A DNA stretch of 64,000 nt from Ophioderma brevispina. Lineage: Eukaryota > Echinodermata > Ophiuroidea > Amphilepidida > Ophiodermatidae. The stretch is taken from the NCBI GenBank assembly GCA_023653785.1, contig JAMKCH010056757.1, positions 21,894-85,893 on the forward strand, given 5' to 3'. A program made the translations under genes and the position numbers. Below are positions 1-12,438 of the stretch, piece after piece. Within the stretch, counting starts at the first letter, position 1. The number at the start of each line of letters is the position of its first letter. The notes under the pieces were generated by a model. It saw nothing but the letters and a program-made list of their open reading frames with translations. It did no database searches and was not told where the DNA came from.

Positions 1-3000
1 GAACATATCTATCTTGAGCAAAGGTTTTCGTTCCATTGTTCCATACACATCAGGGTATGTAATAAACTGGAGGTCACACACAGGAGATGTAACAGAGGAG
101 TTGTCCCATTTGCCTGAAAAATCCAAAAATTTGAACCGACGGCAAGGTCAAATTTTAGCGATCATCCGGCGGCGAGATCCACCAAGTTTTTTTACGGTGA
201 TTTTTTTAAGGTACAAAGACCCATTCTGCCAAAATAAATTGTACTTAAAACTTGTTATTTTTTGAGGGGTTCTACCTTTATCATTAACAATTTGACTCAG
301 AAATTGGGAAAACAAATGTTAACAATTTTTTTTTTTTTTTAACATTTCCAGGAAGTATTTTTTATTTTATTGGCCAAAAATCCGAATTCCAGAAAAGTTA
401 CTCTCGCACACACTGTAAAACCAGCAATTTTGTGACATGAAACTTTGGCAAAGTATAAATGATATATTGAACATTACGCCATTGTTCGCAGCATGAAACT
501 CTTCAAATTAATTAAGTACCAAAAACATTCTTATTTCATGAATAATTTAGGAATCCATTTTACTAAAAAATACAAGTAAAAATTTTCACCTTTCTGCACT
601 GTTCTCATGGTATTTCACTATGTTTTCATCGTTTTGTACGTACGCACATTTCACTGCTCCTATGCAAATGGAATATACAATAGTATACTAGTTTCTAGAG
701 TTTATCCTGTTTTCGAACATGTGAGTAAAAATATGGCAATAGGGATAGTTATAAATAGTGGTTTTTTCTTCGTGTTCACATTACAGGGTGACTCAATAAA
801 AACCCTACATTTCAGGAAAGCATTTTTTTCAAAGTGTTTTAAACTTATTTTTGCTTGAGTGTTTGCTTTGGTTGTGTGACAGGGATAACACAGGCTATCA
901 GAAGATTGTTATTTGGTGTCTTCGGACTTCGGGTTCATTTCAAAATAAACATGTCATTTGCGGGAAGAGGAAGAGAGACCTAAAAATTCTGTTTGGCCGA
1001 TTTATGCCATACAATTCGGCGAGACTGAAACCGGACGTTATACAGAAACACAGTATAGCAAAGACAATTCAGGGGACATTTGCAATTTCAGGATGGTATT
1101 GATTTCTTCGACAAAAAGCTCAAAACATGACAGTTTGAATAAAACGGTCTATTGTTTAACACAATTATAAGTAAAAATATCTTCAAAAATATAAAATACC
1201 TTGTTCAATCATAAAGAGGTTCAGTTATTGAAAATTCAATCCATATCAATGTCTCATTTTGCATGATTTCATAACATAATGAAAATGCTCATAGATTTTT
1301 GTTTACATCTCTAAGGTAAATTATTTTGCACCAAATACATTACTATCAGAATCCATAAATTGTGAGAATCCAAGCTGTTTTTGTAAGTTTTCTGTAAATA
1401 AATGGATTAAACTTAATATTCAATCTATCGCCACTGTTTTTGTTCAAGCGGAACACAAACCTTCTATGGTTTCACTTTAACTCCAAAGTTTCGTTGTAGG
1501 TTTTTAAAAACAATGCAATCTTGCTGAACCAAAGTAAACTGTGATCTTACTCCAGCTATCTTGACTTTTTATTTGAGAAATTGATTGTTTTACTCGGTCA
1601 TTTTTCTTTGTAATCGCAGGGATTTATTTTTAATTTTTCAAGTATTCTCTACCTCTATTGTTAACAATAATTGGTGTTAAATGATTTTCCTCAAAAATCA
1701 CTGCTGAAGACCCCATGCTACTCCATGTAAACGACGCATCTTGTTTGGGTCAAAATCGGCCAGACAGGATTTTTAAGTCTCTAGGCAAAATAGGCAGAAT
1801 TTTTCCTTTCCAAAGTCCAAATGACACCCAAATTAAACGTTTTTGAAAGCCGTTATCACTCTTTATGGACCAAAAGCAAAACATTTGAGCAAAAATAATT
1901 CTTAAACTATTTTAATTATTTTTATTCTGAATGTAGGTTTTTTTTGGACTCACACCTGTTTGTTTTGTTTTTTTTGACATTGATCTTTGACTTTAGTTGG
2001 AGGCTTGAGCAAGGCATCTTTGAAATGAAAATTATGGTCTATTTGACCCATTTTGCCATTCCAATGAATAGTCATATTTGTGTTACTTTGTTATTTCGTT
2101 CCAAAGTATTACTCATCCCTAAGAACAACGCTTGACCTGAAACCCATTTCATTCATTTTCTAAAAATCTCCTCCGAACCAAACAAATCCAATATCTTGAC
2201 AAACCCCAAACATTTTTGATATTGTTTCATTTCTATTTTTTACCAATAAAATCCAATTATTACCAATAACACAACACCCCAAAAATAACTTTTTTTCCCC
2301 CGGTTAATGGCCATGTGAAGTGAAACACCTTCAACAAAAAAAATGAAAACAAAAGGATCACTAGTCCGCAAATATTTGAGTAAGACGATACTCATGGAAT
2401 GGGTTCCAAACATCCGAAAATAACTTATAGACTGTTGGTTTTAAAAGGAAAAATTAATATTATAAATTGTGTGTTATTTTGCAATTGCTTTAGTAAATGT
2501 TCATATGACACGAGGATGTGATTGTTTCAGATGGTTTGTTGTAAACATATTAAACACCTCACAATTGGAAAAAGAGCCAAAATACTGCAAACGGACACTT
2601 CCTGCCTTACACTGGGAATTTGATATTGTTCACTTTAAGTCGTTTTCCTGCATTCTAAAAGGGAAAGCCTTGATAAGAGGGGTGTGTTGGTTGTTGCGTA
2701 ATTTTTCAGATGACCAAAAAATTACATTGTATTGTAGAAAGCTCAATTGTCATTGATCATGGGTTTGCCACACCAACCCTCTGAATCTATAGGAAAATTT
2801 TTGATCAAGATAACAAACCATTTGATTTAAATACAATAAGAACACATGGGCACATGTGCTGGAGTTTTGCAATGGATATTCTGTTGATGGCTCTCTCAAT
2901 ATATAACCATACAGAAGCAATTTTCTCAGGTATATTTGACACAATCTTTTCTCAAATCCACTTAAGGTCCTGTTAAGGACAGTGTTAACATTAAGTTTCT

Positions 3001-3260
3001 GGGCATCTGTTTTGGCTTGTAACTTTGCAAATGTTTGACTATGATATGTAAAAGTATACAATTCTAGAAAGTAAATTAGACAATGAATCCGATTATGGCA
3101 TCAGATAAATGTGAAACTTGCCACATTTTGAGAAAAATACCAAAAAAGTGAGATTTTTTTTGCCCAAAATTTTTCAGACAGTGTAACAAAACAATTTGAA
3201 TTTTCATGAGTTCTCATATTTAATAAACACGACAAAATTGTCTAGGAACGGTTTTCTCAT

Positions 3261-3839
3261 TTTTTAAAAATAAAATTCGTAGATGTACCCAGATTTGGTT
3301 TCGTTGGGAATGTGCAGCTGAGGAGGGTCCTGAAAGAAATTCTGGTCTCAATGAAAATGTAACATCAGACAACTACAAAACAAGAGCACCAATGGTGCTA
3401 AAGCTTCATAAGAAAAGTGTGTTGGAGCTTGAGTGGAGTTAGTGGTTTGATTTTTGTGCTTGTTAAAGCAATAACAGCACATTTTTTTAGAGTACCCCAA
3501 TTTTCAAACTTTTTGCACAGTTATGTTGGTAATTGTCTAGGGAACTACACCTGCGAACGAGAATGCTAAAAAATGCGTATTTATTATAAAATAAGCGATT
3601 TTGTAATTGAAATTGGGATCCTAGATTGTACTTTCCAGCTCTGCCGGAAATTCTAAGTTTATGTCCGTCCATGATGAAATAGTGCCACCTATAGAAAAAA
3701 AAAAAAAAAAAAAAAAAATTTTTAAAAATAAAATTGGTAGATGTACCCAGATTTGGTTTCGTTGGGAATGTGCAGCTGAGGAGGGTCCTGAAAGAAATTC
3801 TGGTCTCAATGAAAATGTAACATAAGACAACTACAAAAT
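3261..3839. repeat. Nested direct duplication flanking a 337-bp block with poly-A
   Basis: About 121 bp at 3261-3381 recur at 3719-3839 (shared core CCCAGATTTGGTTTCGTTGG). Between them lies a unique block, 3382-3718, ending in 24 A residues (3695-3718). The equivalent part of copy 2 (8050-8160) is uninterrupted. The flanking repeat is far too long for a transposon target-site duplication, so this is a local duplication or an assembly join, not a simple insertion. Confidence 0.7.
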
Positions 3840-4494
3840 TATACAATTTTCACTTTCAGCTCAGGGAACCAAGGTCCACACGCACAGCTTTAAAGAAATT
3901 AGCTACATTAAATTTAAAGAAAATTAAGAAATTGAACAAAAATTGGTAGATGTACCCGGATTTGGTTTGGTTGGGAATGTGCAGCTGAGGAGTTTCCCCT
4001 ATACCAAAAAAAAAAAAAAAAAAAATTAAAAAATCGCGCTTTCGACGGCCGCGTTCGCTACTACAACAAACACATACGTGAGTATTGACTCTGATATCTT
4101 GGGTACGGGGTTACACATGCGACAAACACAAAAACAAACGGGAAAATAACACACTTCTAGGCCGATTTTGCTTACGAAATTCATTCAGCTTGAAGAGCAC
4201 ATCCCACACTTTCACACGACCAATTTTGAACAAATATGCTCAATCGAGGGCAACGGAGATACGCCTAGACTTTTTCGCCCGCTCTGCCGAATCGGTACGA
4301 TTAGATTAGCTTCACTCATGAAGCTAATTATACAATTTTCACTTTCAGCTCAAGGAACCAAGGTCCACACGCACAGCTTTAAAGAAATTAGCTACATTAA
4401 ATTTAAAGAAAATTAAGAAATTGAACAAAAATTGGTAGATGTACCCGGATTTGGTTTGGTTGGGAATGTGCAGCTGAGGAGTTTCCCCTATACC
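3838..4494. repeat. Nested direct duplication flanking a 321-bp block with poly-A
   Basis: About 168 bp at 3838-4005 recur at 4327-4494 (shared core AAGGTCCACACGCACAGC). The block between (4006-4326) opens with 20 A residues and is absent from copy 2 near 8160-8320. The geometry matches the neighbouring duplication at 3261-3839. Confidence 0.7.
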
Positions 4495-4927
4495 CATTTC
4501 TAAGGGTCATTTTGTAGAAAAAAAGTACCCATTCTTAAGGATTTTGCTTCAAATATAAACCCATTTTCAACAATGTTTTGAGGCAGTTTTCGGGAAAATG
4601 GGACCCATGTCTAAGGATTTCTCCTGAAAAAAATGACCCACTGGAGCGGATCATCCGCATATACCTTTAACATCCAGGGGAAGTAGCCCAATATCCCCTG
4701 TAACCTGAATTTACTTCAAGATGCATGCCAAGTTTCTGTCTCATACTGTAGTATCTCTTGACTAAATATATTCAAGCATTTGTTTCCTTTCCAATTCTAC
4801 AATCACTGTAAATGTCATACTAGACTTACAGATAAAAAAAGTCCAATGACAAAATTTGGACAGAAAAAATCCAGGACAAGCCGTTCTTGACAACAATATA
4901 CACTTTGAAAACAATGTAATCGTTTAG

Positions 4928-7900
4928 AACTATCTATCTTGAGCAAGGTTTCGGTCCTTTTCCATACACATCATCAGTGATAGTAGATAACTGGAGGTCA
5001 CAGACCAGATGTAACAGAGGAGTCGTCCCATTTCCTGAAATCCAAAATTGAACCGACGCAACAAGTCAAATTTAGCGATCATTACCGCGGAGGCTCCACG
5101 TCAACCTTATTTTTTACGTGATTTTAAAGTACAAGACCCCCTTCTCCAAAATAAATTGGTACTTACAACTTTGTTTTTTTTTGATGCGGTTCTACCTTTA
5201 CATTACCATTTGATCTCAAATTGGAAACAAATGTTAACAATTTTTTTTTTTTTTAAACATTTCCAGAATTATTTTAATTTCTGGCCAGAAATCCGGAAAT
5301 TTCAAGAAAAGTTACATCTCTGCACACACTTGTAAAACCACAACTTTTGTGACCTGAAACTTTGGGCAATTATTAATGATATACTTTGAACTTCGCCATG
5401 TCGCAGCATGAAACTCTTGCAAATTATTAAGTACCAAAATTTTCTTATTATGGAATAATGTAGGAAGCTTATGTACTAAAAATACAATAAAAATTCTTCA
5501 CCTTTGCCGCCACTGTGCATGGTATTTCCACTATGTTTTTCAGCTGTTTGTACGTCGCACATTTCACTGCTCCTATGCAAATGGAATCTACAATTAGTAT
5601 ACTAGTTTCTTCTTAGATCTTTTCCTTGTTTCTACATGTTGAGTAATAATTCTGGGCAATAGGGTAATTTATCACTAGTGGTTTTTTTCTTCGTATTCTA
5701 CACTCCAGGTGGGCGGTCAATAAAAACCCTACATACTTCATGAAAGAAATTTTCTTCCAAGGTTAAACTTATTTTTGCTGTGAGTGTTTGCTTTGGTTGT
5801 TTACATGGATCAACAGGCTATCAAAGATTTTATTTAGTTGGTGTCTTTCGGACTTCGGGTCAAAACTATGTCAATTTTGGTCGAGTATACCTAAAAAGTC
5901 GTTTGGGGCCGATTTAGGCCATACAATTCGCGAGACTGTCACCGACGTATACCATAACCATTATACAAAGACAATTCAGACTGCAATTTCGAATTGGTAA
6001 TTTGATTTATTCGACAAAAACTCAAAACATACCAGTTTGAAAAACGGTCTATGGGTAACTAATATAAGGAAAATATCTTCAAAAAATAAAATTACCATTG
6101 TTCAATCAAGAACGTAGTCAGTTATTGACAATCAATCTCATATCAATGTCTCATTTGCATGATTTCAGGTAACATAATGAAACTGCTCATAGATATTTGT
6201 TGACAACAATCTCTAAGGTAATCTAATTTTGCACAAATACAAGTACTATCAGATCCAATAAATTGTGAGAACTAAGCTGAAGTTTTCCCTCTGTAAGTTT
6301 TCTGTAAAGAAATTGGAATTAAAACTTAATATTCAATATCGCAAGCGCCCTGTGTTTTTTTTCAAGCGGAATACAAACCTTCTATGGTTTCACTTTAGTC
6401 CCAATGTTTCGTTGTAGGTTTAAAACATGAAATCTTGCTGAACCAAAGTAAACACCAGCTATCTTGACTTTCTATTGAGAAATTGATTTTGTGTTACATC
6501 GGCATTTTCTTTGTAAGAGCCGGGATATTATTTTATATTCCTTCAATTATTCTCTTCTCCACCTTCTATGGTTTAACATAATTTGGTGTTAAATGATTTT
6601 ACTCAAATCACTGCTGAAGACCATGCGACTCATGTACACTATGCATCTTTTGGGCAAAATCGGCCAAAACAGGATTTTTAAGTCTCTCAGCAAAATAGCG
6701 TAACTTGTTTTCCTGTCCCCAAAGTCCATGACACACCAAATAAACGTTTTCTGAAGCTGTTTTCATCCCTCTTTTAAATGACCAAGCAACATTTGGAGCA
6801 AAATAAGTCTTACCCATTTTTAATTATTTTTTATTCTGACTGTAGGTTTTTTTTTGACGCACACTGTACATTGATCTTTAACCTTTATAGTTGAGCTTGA
6901 GCAAGCATCTTTGAAAATTATGTCTTATTTGACACCTTTGCCATTTACAATGAATTTTCATATGGTTTTTTACTTTTACTTTGTGTTTTCTAGTTCCAAA
7001 GTATTACTCATCCCTAAGAGCCACGCTTTGACCTGAAACCATTTCATTCATTTCTAAAAATCCTCTCCCAACAACAAATCAATCTCTTGACAAATAATCC
7101 CCGGTTAATGGCCATGTTAAGTGAACACTTCAACAAAAAAAAAAATGAAAACAAAAGGATCAACTATACGATAAAATTTTTGAGATAAAACGATCTCTGG
7201 AAGTGGTCAACATCCGAAAAGACTTATAGACTGTGGTTTTCTCAAATGAACAAAAAGAAATCTGATGCAACATGCATTAGTAAAATGTCATATGACACTA
7301 GGATGTGATTGTTAAGACTGGTTTTGTAAACATATTAAACACCTCACAATTGGAAGAGCAAAATACTGTGCAAACTGACACTAAATCCTGCCACACTTTG
7401 GAATTTGATATTTGTCACTTTCAAGTCTTGTTCCTTCCTCGCATCTAAAGGACTCTTGATAGAGGGGGTTGTTGTGTTGGGGGGGGTGTTTCGTACTTTT
7501 TCAGATGACCAAATTACTTGTATGGTAATAGAAAAGCTCAATTGTCATGCATAGCGGTTTGCCACACCAACCCTCTGAATCTATACGTAAAATTTTGATC
7601 AAGAATAACAAACCATTTGATTTTAAATACAATAAGACACATGGGCCCCTTGCTGGAGGTTTGCATGGATTTCTGTTTGATGCCTCTCATATATAACCAT
7701 ACAGAAAGCAATTTCTCAGGGAATCTTGTGGACACATCTTTTCTCAAATCCACTTAAGGGTTCCGTTAAGGACAGTTTAACCCTAATTTCTGGCATTTCT
7801 GGCTTGTACTTTGCAAATGTTTGAACTATGATAGGTAAAGATATCACAATTTCTAGAAAGTAAATTAGACAAATCCTGATTATGGCATCAATCAATGTTA

Positions 7901-8735
7901 AACTTGCCCCTTTTTGAGAAAAATACCAAAAAAGTGAGATTTTTTTTTGCCCCAAAATTTTTGTCAGACAGCGTAACAAAACAATTGACTTTCATGAGTT
8001 CTCATATTTAAATAAACACACCAAAATGTCTAGGAACTGGTTTTCTCATTTTTTAAAATAAAATTGTTAATGGACCCAGATGGTTTCGTTGGAATGGAGC
8101 TGAGGAGGTCCCTGAAGAATTCTGGTCTCAATAGAAATGTAACATAAGACAACTACAAAATTATACAATTTCACTTTCAGCTCAGGGAACCAAGGTCCAC
8201 ACGCACAGCTTTAAAGAAATTAGCCTCTTAAATTTAAAGAAAATTAAGAAATTGAACAAAATTGGTAGAGGTACCCCGGATTTGTTTTGTGGAAGTGCAG
8301 CTGAGGAGTTTCCCCCATACACCCATTCTAAGGGTCATTTTGTAGCAAAAAAAGTACCCATTCTTAAGGATTTTGCTTCAATTAACCCATTTTTCAACAA
8401 TTTTGAGGCGTTTTCGGGAAAAATGGGCCCATGTCTACGGCTTTTGCCTGAAAAAAATGACCCACTGGATCGGATCATCCTCATATACCTTAACATCCAG
8501 GGGAAGTAGCCCAATATCCCCTGTAACCTGATTTTACGTTCAAGATGCAATGCAAAGTTTTGTCTCTACTGTAGTAAAATCTCTGGACTAAATAAATTCA
8601 AGCATTGTTTCCTTCATTCTCCAATCACTGTAAATGTCATACTAGACTTACAGATAAAAAAAGTCCATTACAAAGTTGGACAGAAAAAATCCAGGACAAC
8701 CGTTCTTGCACATATACACTTAAACACTGTATCGC
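4928..8735. repeat. Long tandem duplication, copy 2 (indel-rich)
   Basis: This is a second copy of 1-4927. It differs mainly by scattered one- to few-base insertions and deletions, many in homopolymers, rather than by substitutions. It is ~1.1 kb shorter, mostly because it lacks the two local duplications near 3.3-4.5 kb. The indel-dominated difference is what uncorrected long-read sequence looks like, so this copy may be a gap-fill or an alternate haplotype. No gene is visible in it. Confidence 0.8.
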
Positions 8736-9004
8736 TTTCCAATGACATCAGTGACATCCCTACAAAACGTTTGTTCTAGCGACCTTTTTTCCCCTTCTGA
8801 AGAACTCGCGGGTGATGTAGAAACTAGTGGAGTGATCACAAGGATGTTTTGCCGACTTTTTTGATATTGATTTTCCATCTTGTCTTCCGCTGGCAAATGA
8901 AACCCTTCTGCGTCTTGCCTTGTGCTAATTTGGAACACTGCAAAAAAGACTGCAAAACATTTTTCAAGTAAATGCATGGAGAAATTAAAGGGACAGTAGG
9001 CTGC
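8736..9004. other. Unannotated spacer
   Basis: Unique sequence after the duplication. No repeat, RNA gene or coding frame was recognised. Confidence 0.5.
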
Positions 9005-9263
9005 GATTCCTCTGAAAGGGGGGCTAACTTTAAACCGGGGTTTAAACCAGGGTTAGTCCTACCTATTGGACCTTTCTCCTTTCCAAATACTGTGAAAGTA
9101 TGTAACAGGGTGAGAAAATTCTCAGGGATGGGTGCAATGGCCTTATCCATACAAATTTTCCTCACCCTTTAAAGCAATTTTAAAAAGTAGTGGAAGGGAA
9201 AAAGTCCACTTATGTGGACTACCCCTGTTTTAAACCCGGCTGAAGTAGACTCCCTTTCAGAAT
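9005..9263. mobile_element. Foldback MITE with nested inverted repeats
   Basis: The left arm 9005-9058 (GATTCCTCTGAAAGGGGGG..) matches the reverse complement of the right arm 9214-9263, which ends in CTCCCTTTCAGAAT. The arms are ~50 bp and imperfect. A second inverted pair lies inside: GGGTGAGAAAATT near 9106 against AATTTTCCTCACCC near 9162. It has no coding capacity. A non-autonomous DNA transposon or foldback element is the simplest reading; the superfamily is unassigned because no clear target duplication was found. Confidence 0.6.
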
Positions 9264-9887
9264 ACCATACTAAGGTTTAACAAATGGATTTGTTAGCTCA
9301 ATGTCTAGATAGCATCTGTTTTTAGCCTGCTATCAATGATCCAAAAGACCTCATCTCCAGGACCGTTCAGTAACCTCCTCGTCACTGTATGTTAGCAAAG
9401 ACACCCCCTGGTTTTTGGTATGATATATATCCCCAGAACACAAAGGTTAATTCCATAAGTGTGTAATTTTTCTGTGAACTGAACTGGTGTCCATTTGTAA
9501 TAAGGTGCCAAACTCATATGTATTGTCGATGAAAACACACATGCCTGAAAGTCAGTTTAAAGGTTTCAATTTATTTCATGGAACACAAGTTGAATGAAGA
9601 GCAGTGGCATTCAAAGATCGCAATGGGTCAGTTTTTATATTCACAGATAAGGATCTAGAGATTGTGATTTGTTTTGAATTTTAAAGCAGTTTGAAATTTT
9701 GATTGAGGCCTTGGCCCATCTTTAAAGTACAGCTACTCATTTGGCTTCTGTAAGAACGCCATTGATTTTTAAGGAGCATTTCTGCACTACAGAGAAGTGG
9801 ATGATTGAATGGCAATGCTGATAAATGGCTACCAAGGCTGATTTGAGGGTGCAGAACTTGGCTTTAAATTGACTTCACATACAAAGG
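9264..9887. other. Unannotated spacer with a diverged repeat fragment
   Basis: No gene was seen. Positions ~9365-9450 (core ACACCCCCTGGTTTTTGG) resemble 12325-12412 and 13345-13431, so a fragment of the repeat that ends the 11-13 kb duplication also occurs here. Confidence 0.5.
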
Positions 9888-10296
9888 GACCATTTGCAAC
9901 GCTCCCCATACGGCATCTCGTAGTGTGCATTTCCATCCGGGAACTTGTACCACCTAAATTTGGTTAGAGCATAATGAGAAACCATAACTTAACTATCTTG
10001 ACTTGCACTAAAGTTTGATCATCCGGCAGGTGACAAGTAGGTCACAGTTACGATCGGAAATATGTTTTTGTCGTGAATTTCACACCAGTGGCCTCGGTTG
10101 TTTTTTGTATCCTTAGATATTCTTCTACATTTCTTTCAAATTACCTCATGTGAAAGGTACTTTGTATTATTTTAGGCACTGTTTTCGGCGACGCGAACGA
10201 CAACAAATTTTTTTGTAAACATAACCGCTGGTACAAGTTCCAGGATGGAAATGGGCATACAATAACGAGATGCATTCTGGGGTTGTGCAAATGGTC
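9888..10296. mobile_element. Inverted-repeat element (~409 bp) with ~66-bp arms
   Basis: The left arm 9888-9953 starts GACCATTTGCA and contains CATTTCCATCCGGGAACTTG. The right arm 10230-10296 is its reverse complement with few differences and ends TGCAAATGGTC. The interior has no coding frame. This is a typical non-autonomous terminal-inverted-repeat transposon. I could not fix the target-site duplication, so no superfamily is given. Confidence 0.65.
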
Positions 10297-10330
10297 TATT
10301 AAAGGTATAGGGTTGATTCCGAGCATATCG

Positions 10331-10775
10331 CCAATTTTTCGACTTCAGTTGGGGGGGGGTAGACACGACTGCTCATTTGGGGCATTAGGCTTTCCCAATG
10401 TATTTGGGATTGCTTACGTGCATTTTTACACTCAAAAAAAAAAACAAATGTCAGTACTCGGTCCCAGTGGACATTACAATCATCTTTAAAACCGTTGTTC
10501 AAAAGATCTTAGTATTCAGCAATTTAGGGAAAATATTGACTTCAAAATCTCCGGGGTAGTGATTAACCCCGCTGCTAAATAGTGTAATTCCAATAACTGT
10601 CATTTGATTTGAATATTCTGACCAGGCCTAGTCTTTAGTCCAGTCTGGGTGTAACCGTTCGATTGCGTAATAGCGCCCTCCCTACCGTTAAGTATTTGAA
10701 AGACTGGCACCCGGAAGTTGATGCAGTTTGAATTCTGGTCTGTTGCTGTTAGTTGGATTCCTAACCCCCCCTGAT
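10331..10775 (+). mobile_element. hAT-like MITE, diverged copy
   Basis: It begins with a G run plus TAGACACGACTGCTCA and ends CCTAACCCCCCCTGATATTTT. The whole body is homologous to the reverse complement of 21326-21622; shared motifs include TTGACTTCAAAAT and GATTAACCCCGCTGC. No coding frame. The clearer copy at 21.3 kb shows an 8-bp target duplication, which supports the hAT assignment. Confidence 0.6.
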
Positions 10776-11347
10776 ATTTTCAGTCCACTCAGATGTAGGG
10801 ACATCATTATTACGTCAGGGTGGTTGGAGAATTCAATTTTTTGGGGGCTACACAATATCACAATGCCCCTTTGTTTCTTATTACAAAATTTACATTCTAC
10901 ATTGTATCAAATTTCACCATTTTAAAAGTTAAGGGTCCACCTCTCGTTCTCTCTCGTCCTCCATTCCCAGCATATATACTTACACTCCCTAGTGCCCTAG
11001 TCAAGAATAAAATTGAACTTGATCTACTCATATCCATTGCAAGTCCTTCACAAAATGATCAACATACCTGAAATTAAAAACAGCATACCAGACTAGACAA
11101 AAAGGGCTCAAGTGCAGTTCTGATATATTTTGCGAAACTGTCACAGACACGGTGAGATAATTTTCATTTTCGAATAAAAAACCTTAAAACAAAAAAATCA
11201 AAGCAACCTGCCATTCAAATCACAGCCTAAGGCTGCACAACAAAGAGTTAAGGGTCGCGTAACAAGAAACCCGAAAACACATATTTTGCACCAAGCATAT
11301 GTGTGTATACTTAATGCAGTTGCAGCCCCACACCTCTGCTTGTGAAA
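10776..11347. other. Unannotated spacer
   Basis: AT-rich unique sequence. No gene, RNA or repeat was recognised. Confidence 0.5.
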
Positions 11348-12411
11348 GAACCACTGGTTTAAGCACAAGAACCAGGAGGAAATAACCAAGACGTAAAGAG
11401 AGGAAGACGCCACTACGTCACAGTTGGGCCGGCACCATTACGCTTGACTCTTTGGATGTAGGTCATCAACTCAAGCCGAGTTCATTCAGGAAACGACTAA
11501 CGATCAGAAGGGATTAAGTTGCTCTGCTGTTCCTTTACATTCTTACCGTTTTTCCTGCCGAGCGTCGCCGTGGTTTTGTTGCATCTTTTTGTTCGCCCGG
11601 CCGAGTGGCGGATAGCGTTTCCAGACTGAGGCCATCCGTCGCCCAATGTGCAGTTTTAATAATAGCAGAGATTTATATAGCGCCTTATGCTATTTGCCTC
11701 TAAGCGCTTTCACAAAAAAAGCGCTTTTAACACTTTCTAAGACTCTGTTAAGCTTGGATTGATTACATCATTTCTTAATATAGAGGCTAATGGGTGCCAA
11801 CAGTCAGAACCGCTGACCGGCTGACTTGAGCACGTAAATACTCTTCATTTAAAATCACTTCCACACCATCCTCAATGAGTGAACTAGATTTAGTACAATT
11901 CTCTGCTCGATGATATTCTAATAATTCCACCTGTTGACAGTTCCTACAGTATTTGAAAACGTAAGGTTCATAAACATCTAATGACACATAATATCCTACA
12001 GGCTTCATTCAAACAAGCTTTGCCATGGAGTGATACTCAACTCACAATGTGTCCACAAAAAAGTCTCAGGGGTTTATAGCTTCATAATTGCAGCATGTTG
12101 TCATGTACTTTGCTCAATTTTGGATATCCTGGAGCACTTTCTTGATAGCATATAAGTGTGATAAATATATAAATAAAAATGCTTTCAAATTGTAAACAAG
12201 AGCAGTATTCTATTGTTTGCTAGCCAACCAAAATAAAAAGTGGAAACATCTGAAACACAAACACCTCAACTTTTAAGATTCAAACACTCACTATGAGCTA
12301 GTAAAATCTCAATTCCCTTGGCACAGTTCAGTACCTTCCATTCACCAGTGTATTTAGAAATACACCCCCTGGTTTTTGGGTATGATATATGATACCCAGA
12401 TCACACAAGGA
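11348..12411. repeat. Tandem duplication (~1.06 kb), copy 1
   Basis: Starts ACCACTGGTTTAAGCACAAG and is near-identical to 12439-13431 (for example TTTGTTCGCCCGGCCGAGTG in both). It differs by a 71-bp insertion at 11660-11730. The two copies are separated by a poly-A stretch. No coding domain was seen. Confidence 0.9.
11660..11730 (+). mobile_element. 71-bp insertion with TTTTAA target duplication (SINE-tail-like)
   Basis: Copy 1 reads GCAGTTTTAA, then 71 extra bases, then CACTTTCTAAG. Copy 2 reads GCAGTTTTAACACTTTCTAA directly (12741-12760). The extra segment carries the common SINE-type 3' motif ATTTATATAGCGCCTTATGC and two AAGCGCTTT palindromes. TTTTAA is present on both sides (11654-11659 and 11725-11730), as expected for a short target-site duplication. 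A very short, 5'-truncated retroposed tail fits best. Confidence 0.7.
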
Positions 12412-12438
12412 AAAAAAAAAAAAAAAAAAATGAAATAA
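12412..12438. repeat. Poly-A junction between tandem copies
   Basis: About 20 consecutive A residues followed by TGAAATAA separate the two ~1 kb copies. Similar A runs sit at the two duplication junctions near 3.7 and 4.0 kb. Confidence 0.7.

Larger units (their letters stand above)
1..4927. repeat. Long tandem duplication, copy 1 (AT-rich, non-coding)
   Basis: The segment beginning TATCTATCTTGAGCAAAGG near position 5 aligns end to end with 4928-8735. Shared landmarks occur in the same order, for example CACTGCTCCTATGCAAATGG at ~653 and ~5564, and CTCAAATCCACTTAAGG at ~2952 and ~7742. It is AT-rich with many homopolymers. I see no open frame longer than ~120 codons and no recognisable domain. 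Relative to copy 2 it contains two extra blocks (3382-3718 and 4006-4326), each bracketed by a local duplication. Either a real segmental duplication or two haplotypes placed in series would give this pattern. Confidence 0.85.

Noticed and set aside
3487..3846. 119-codon minus frame with poly-Phe
   Set aside because: The Phe run is the poly-A junction read in reverse; the frame spans a duplication breakpoint.
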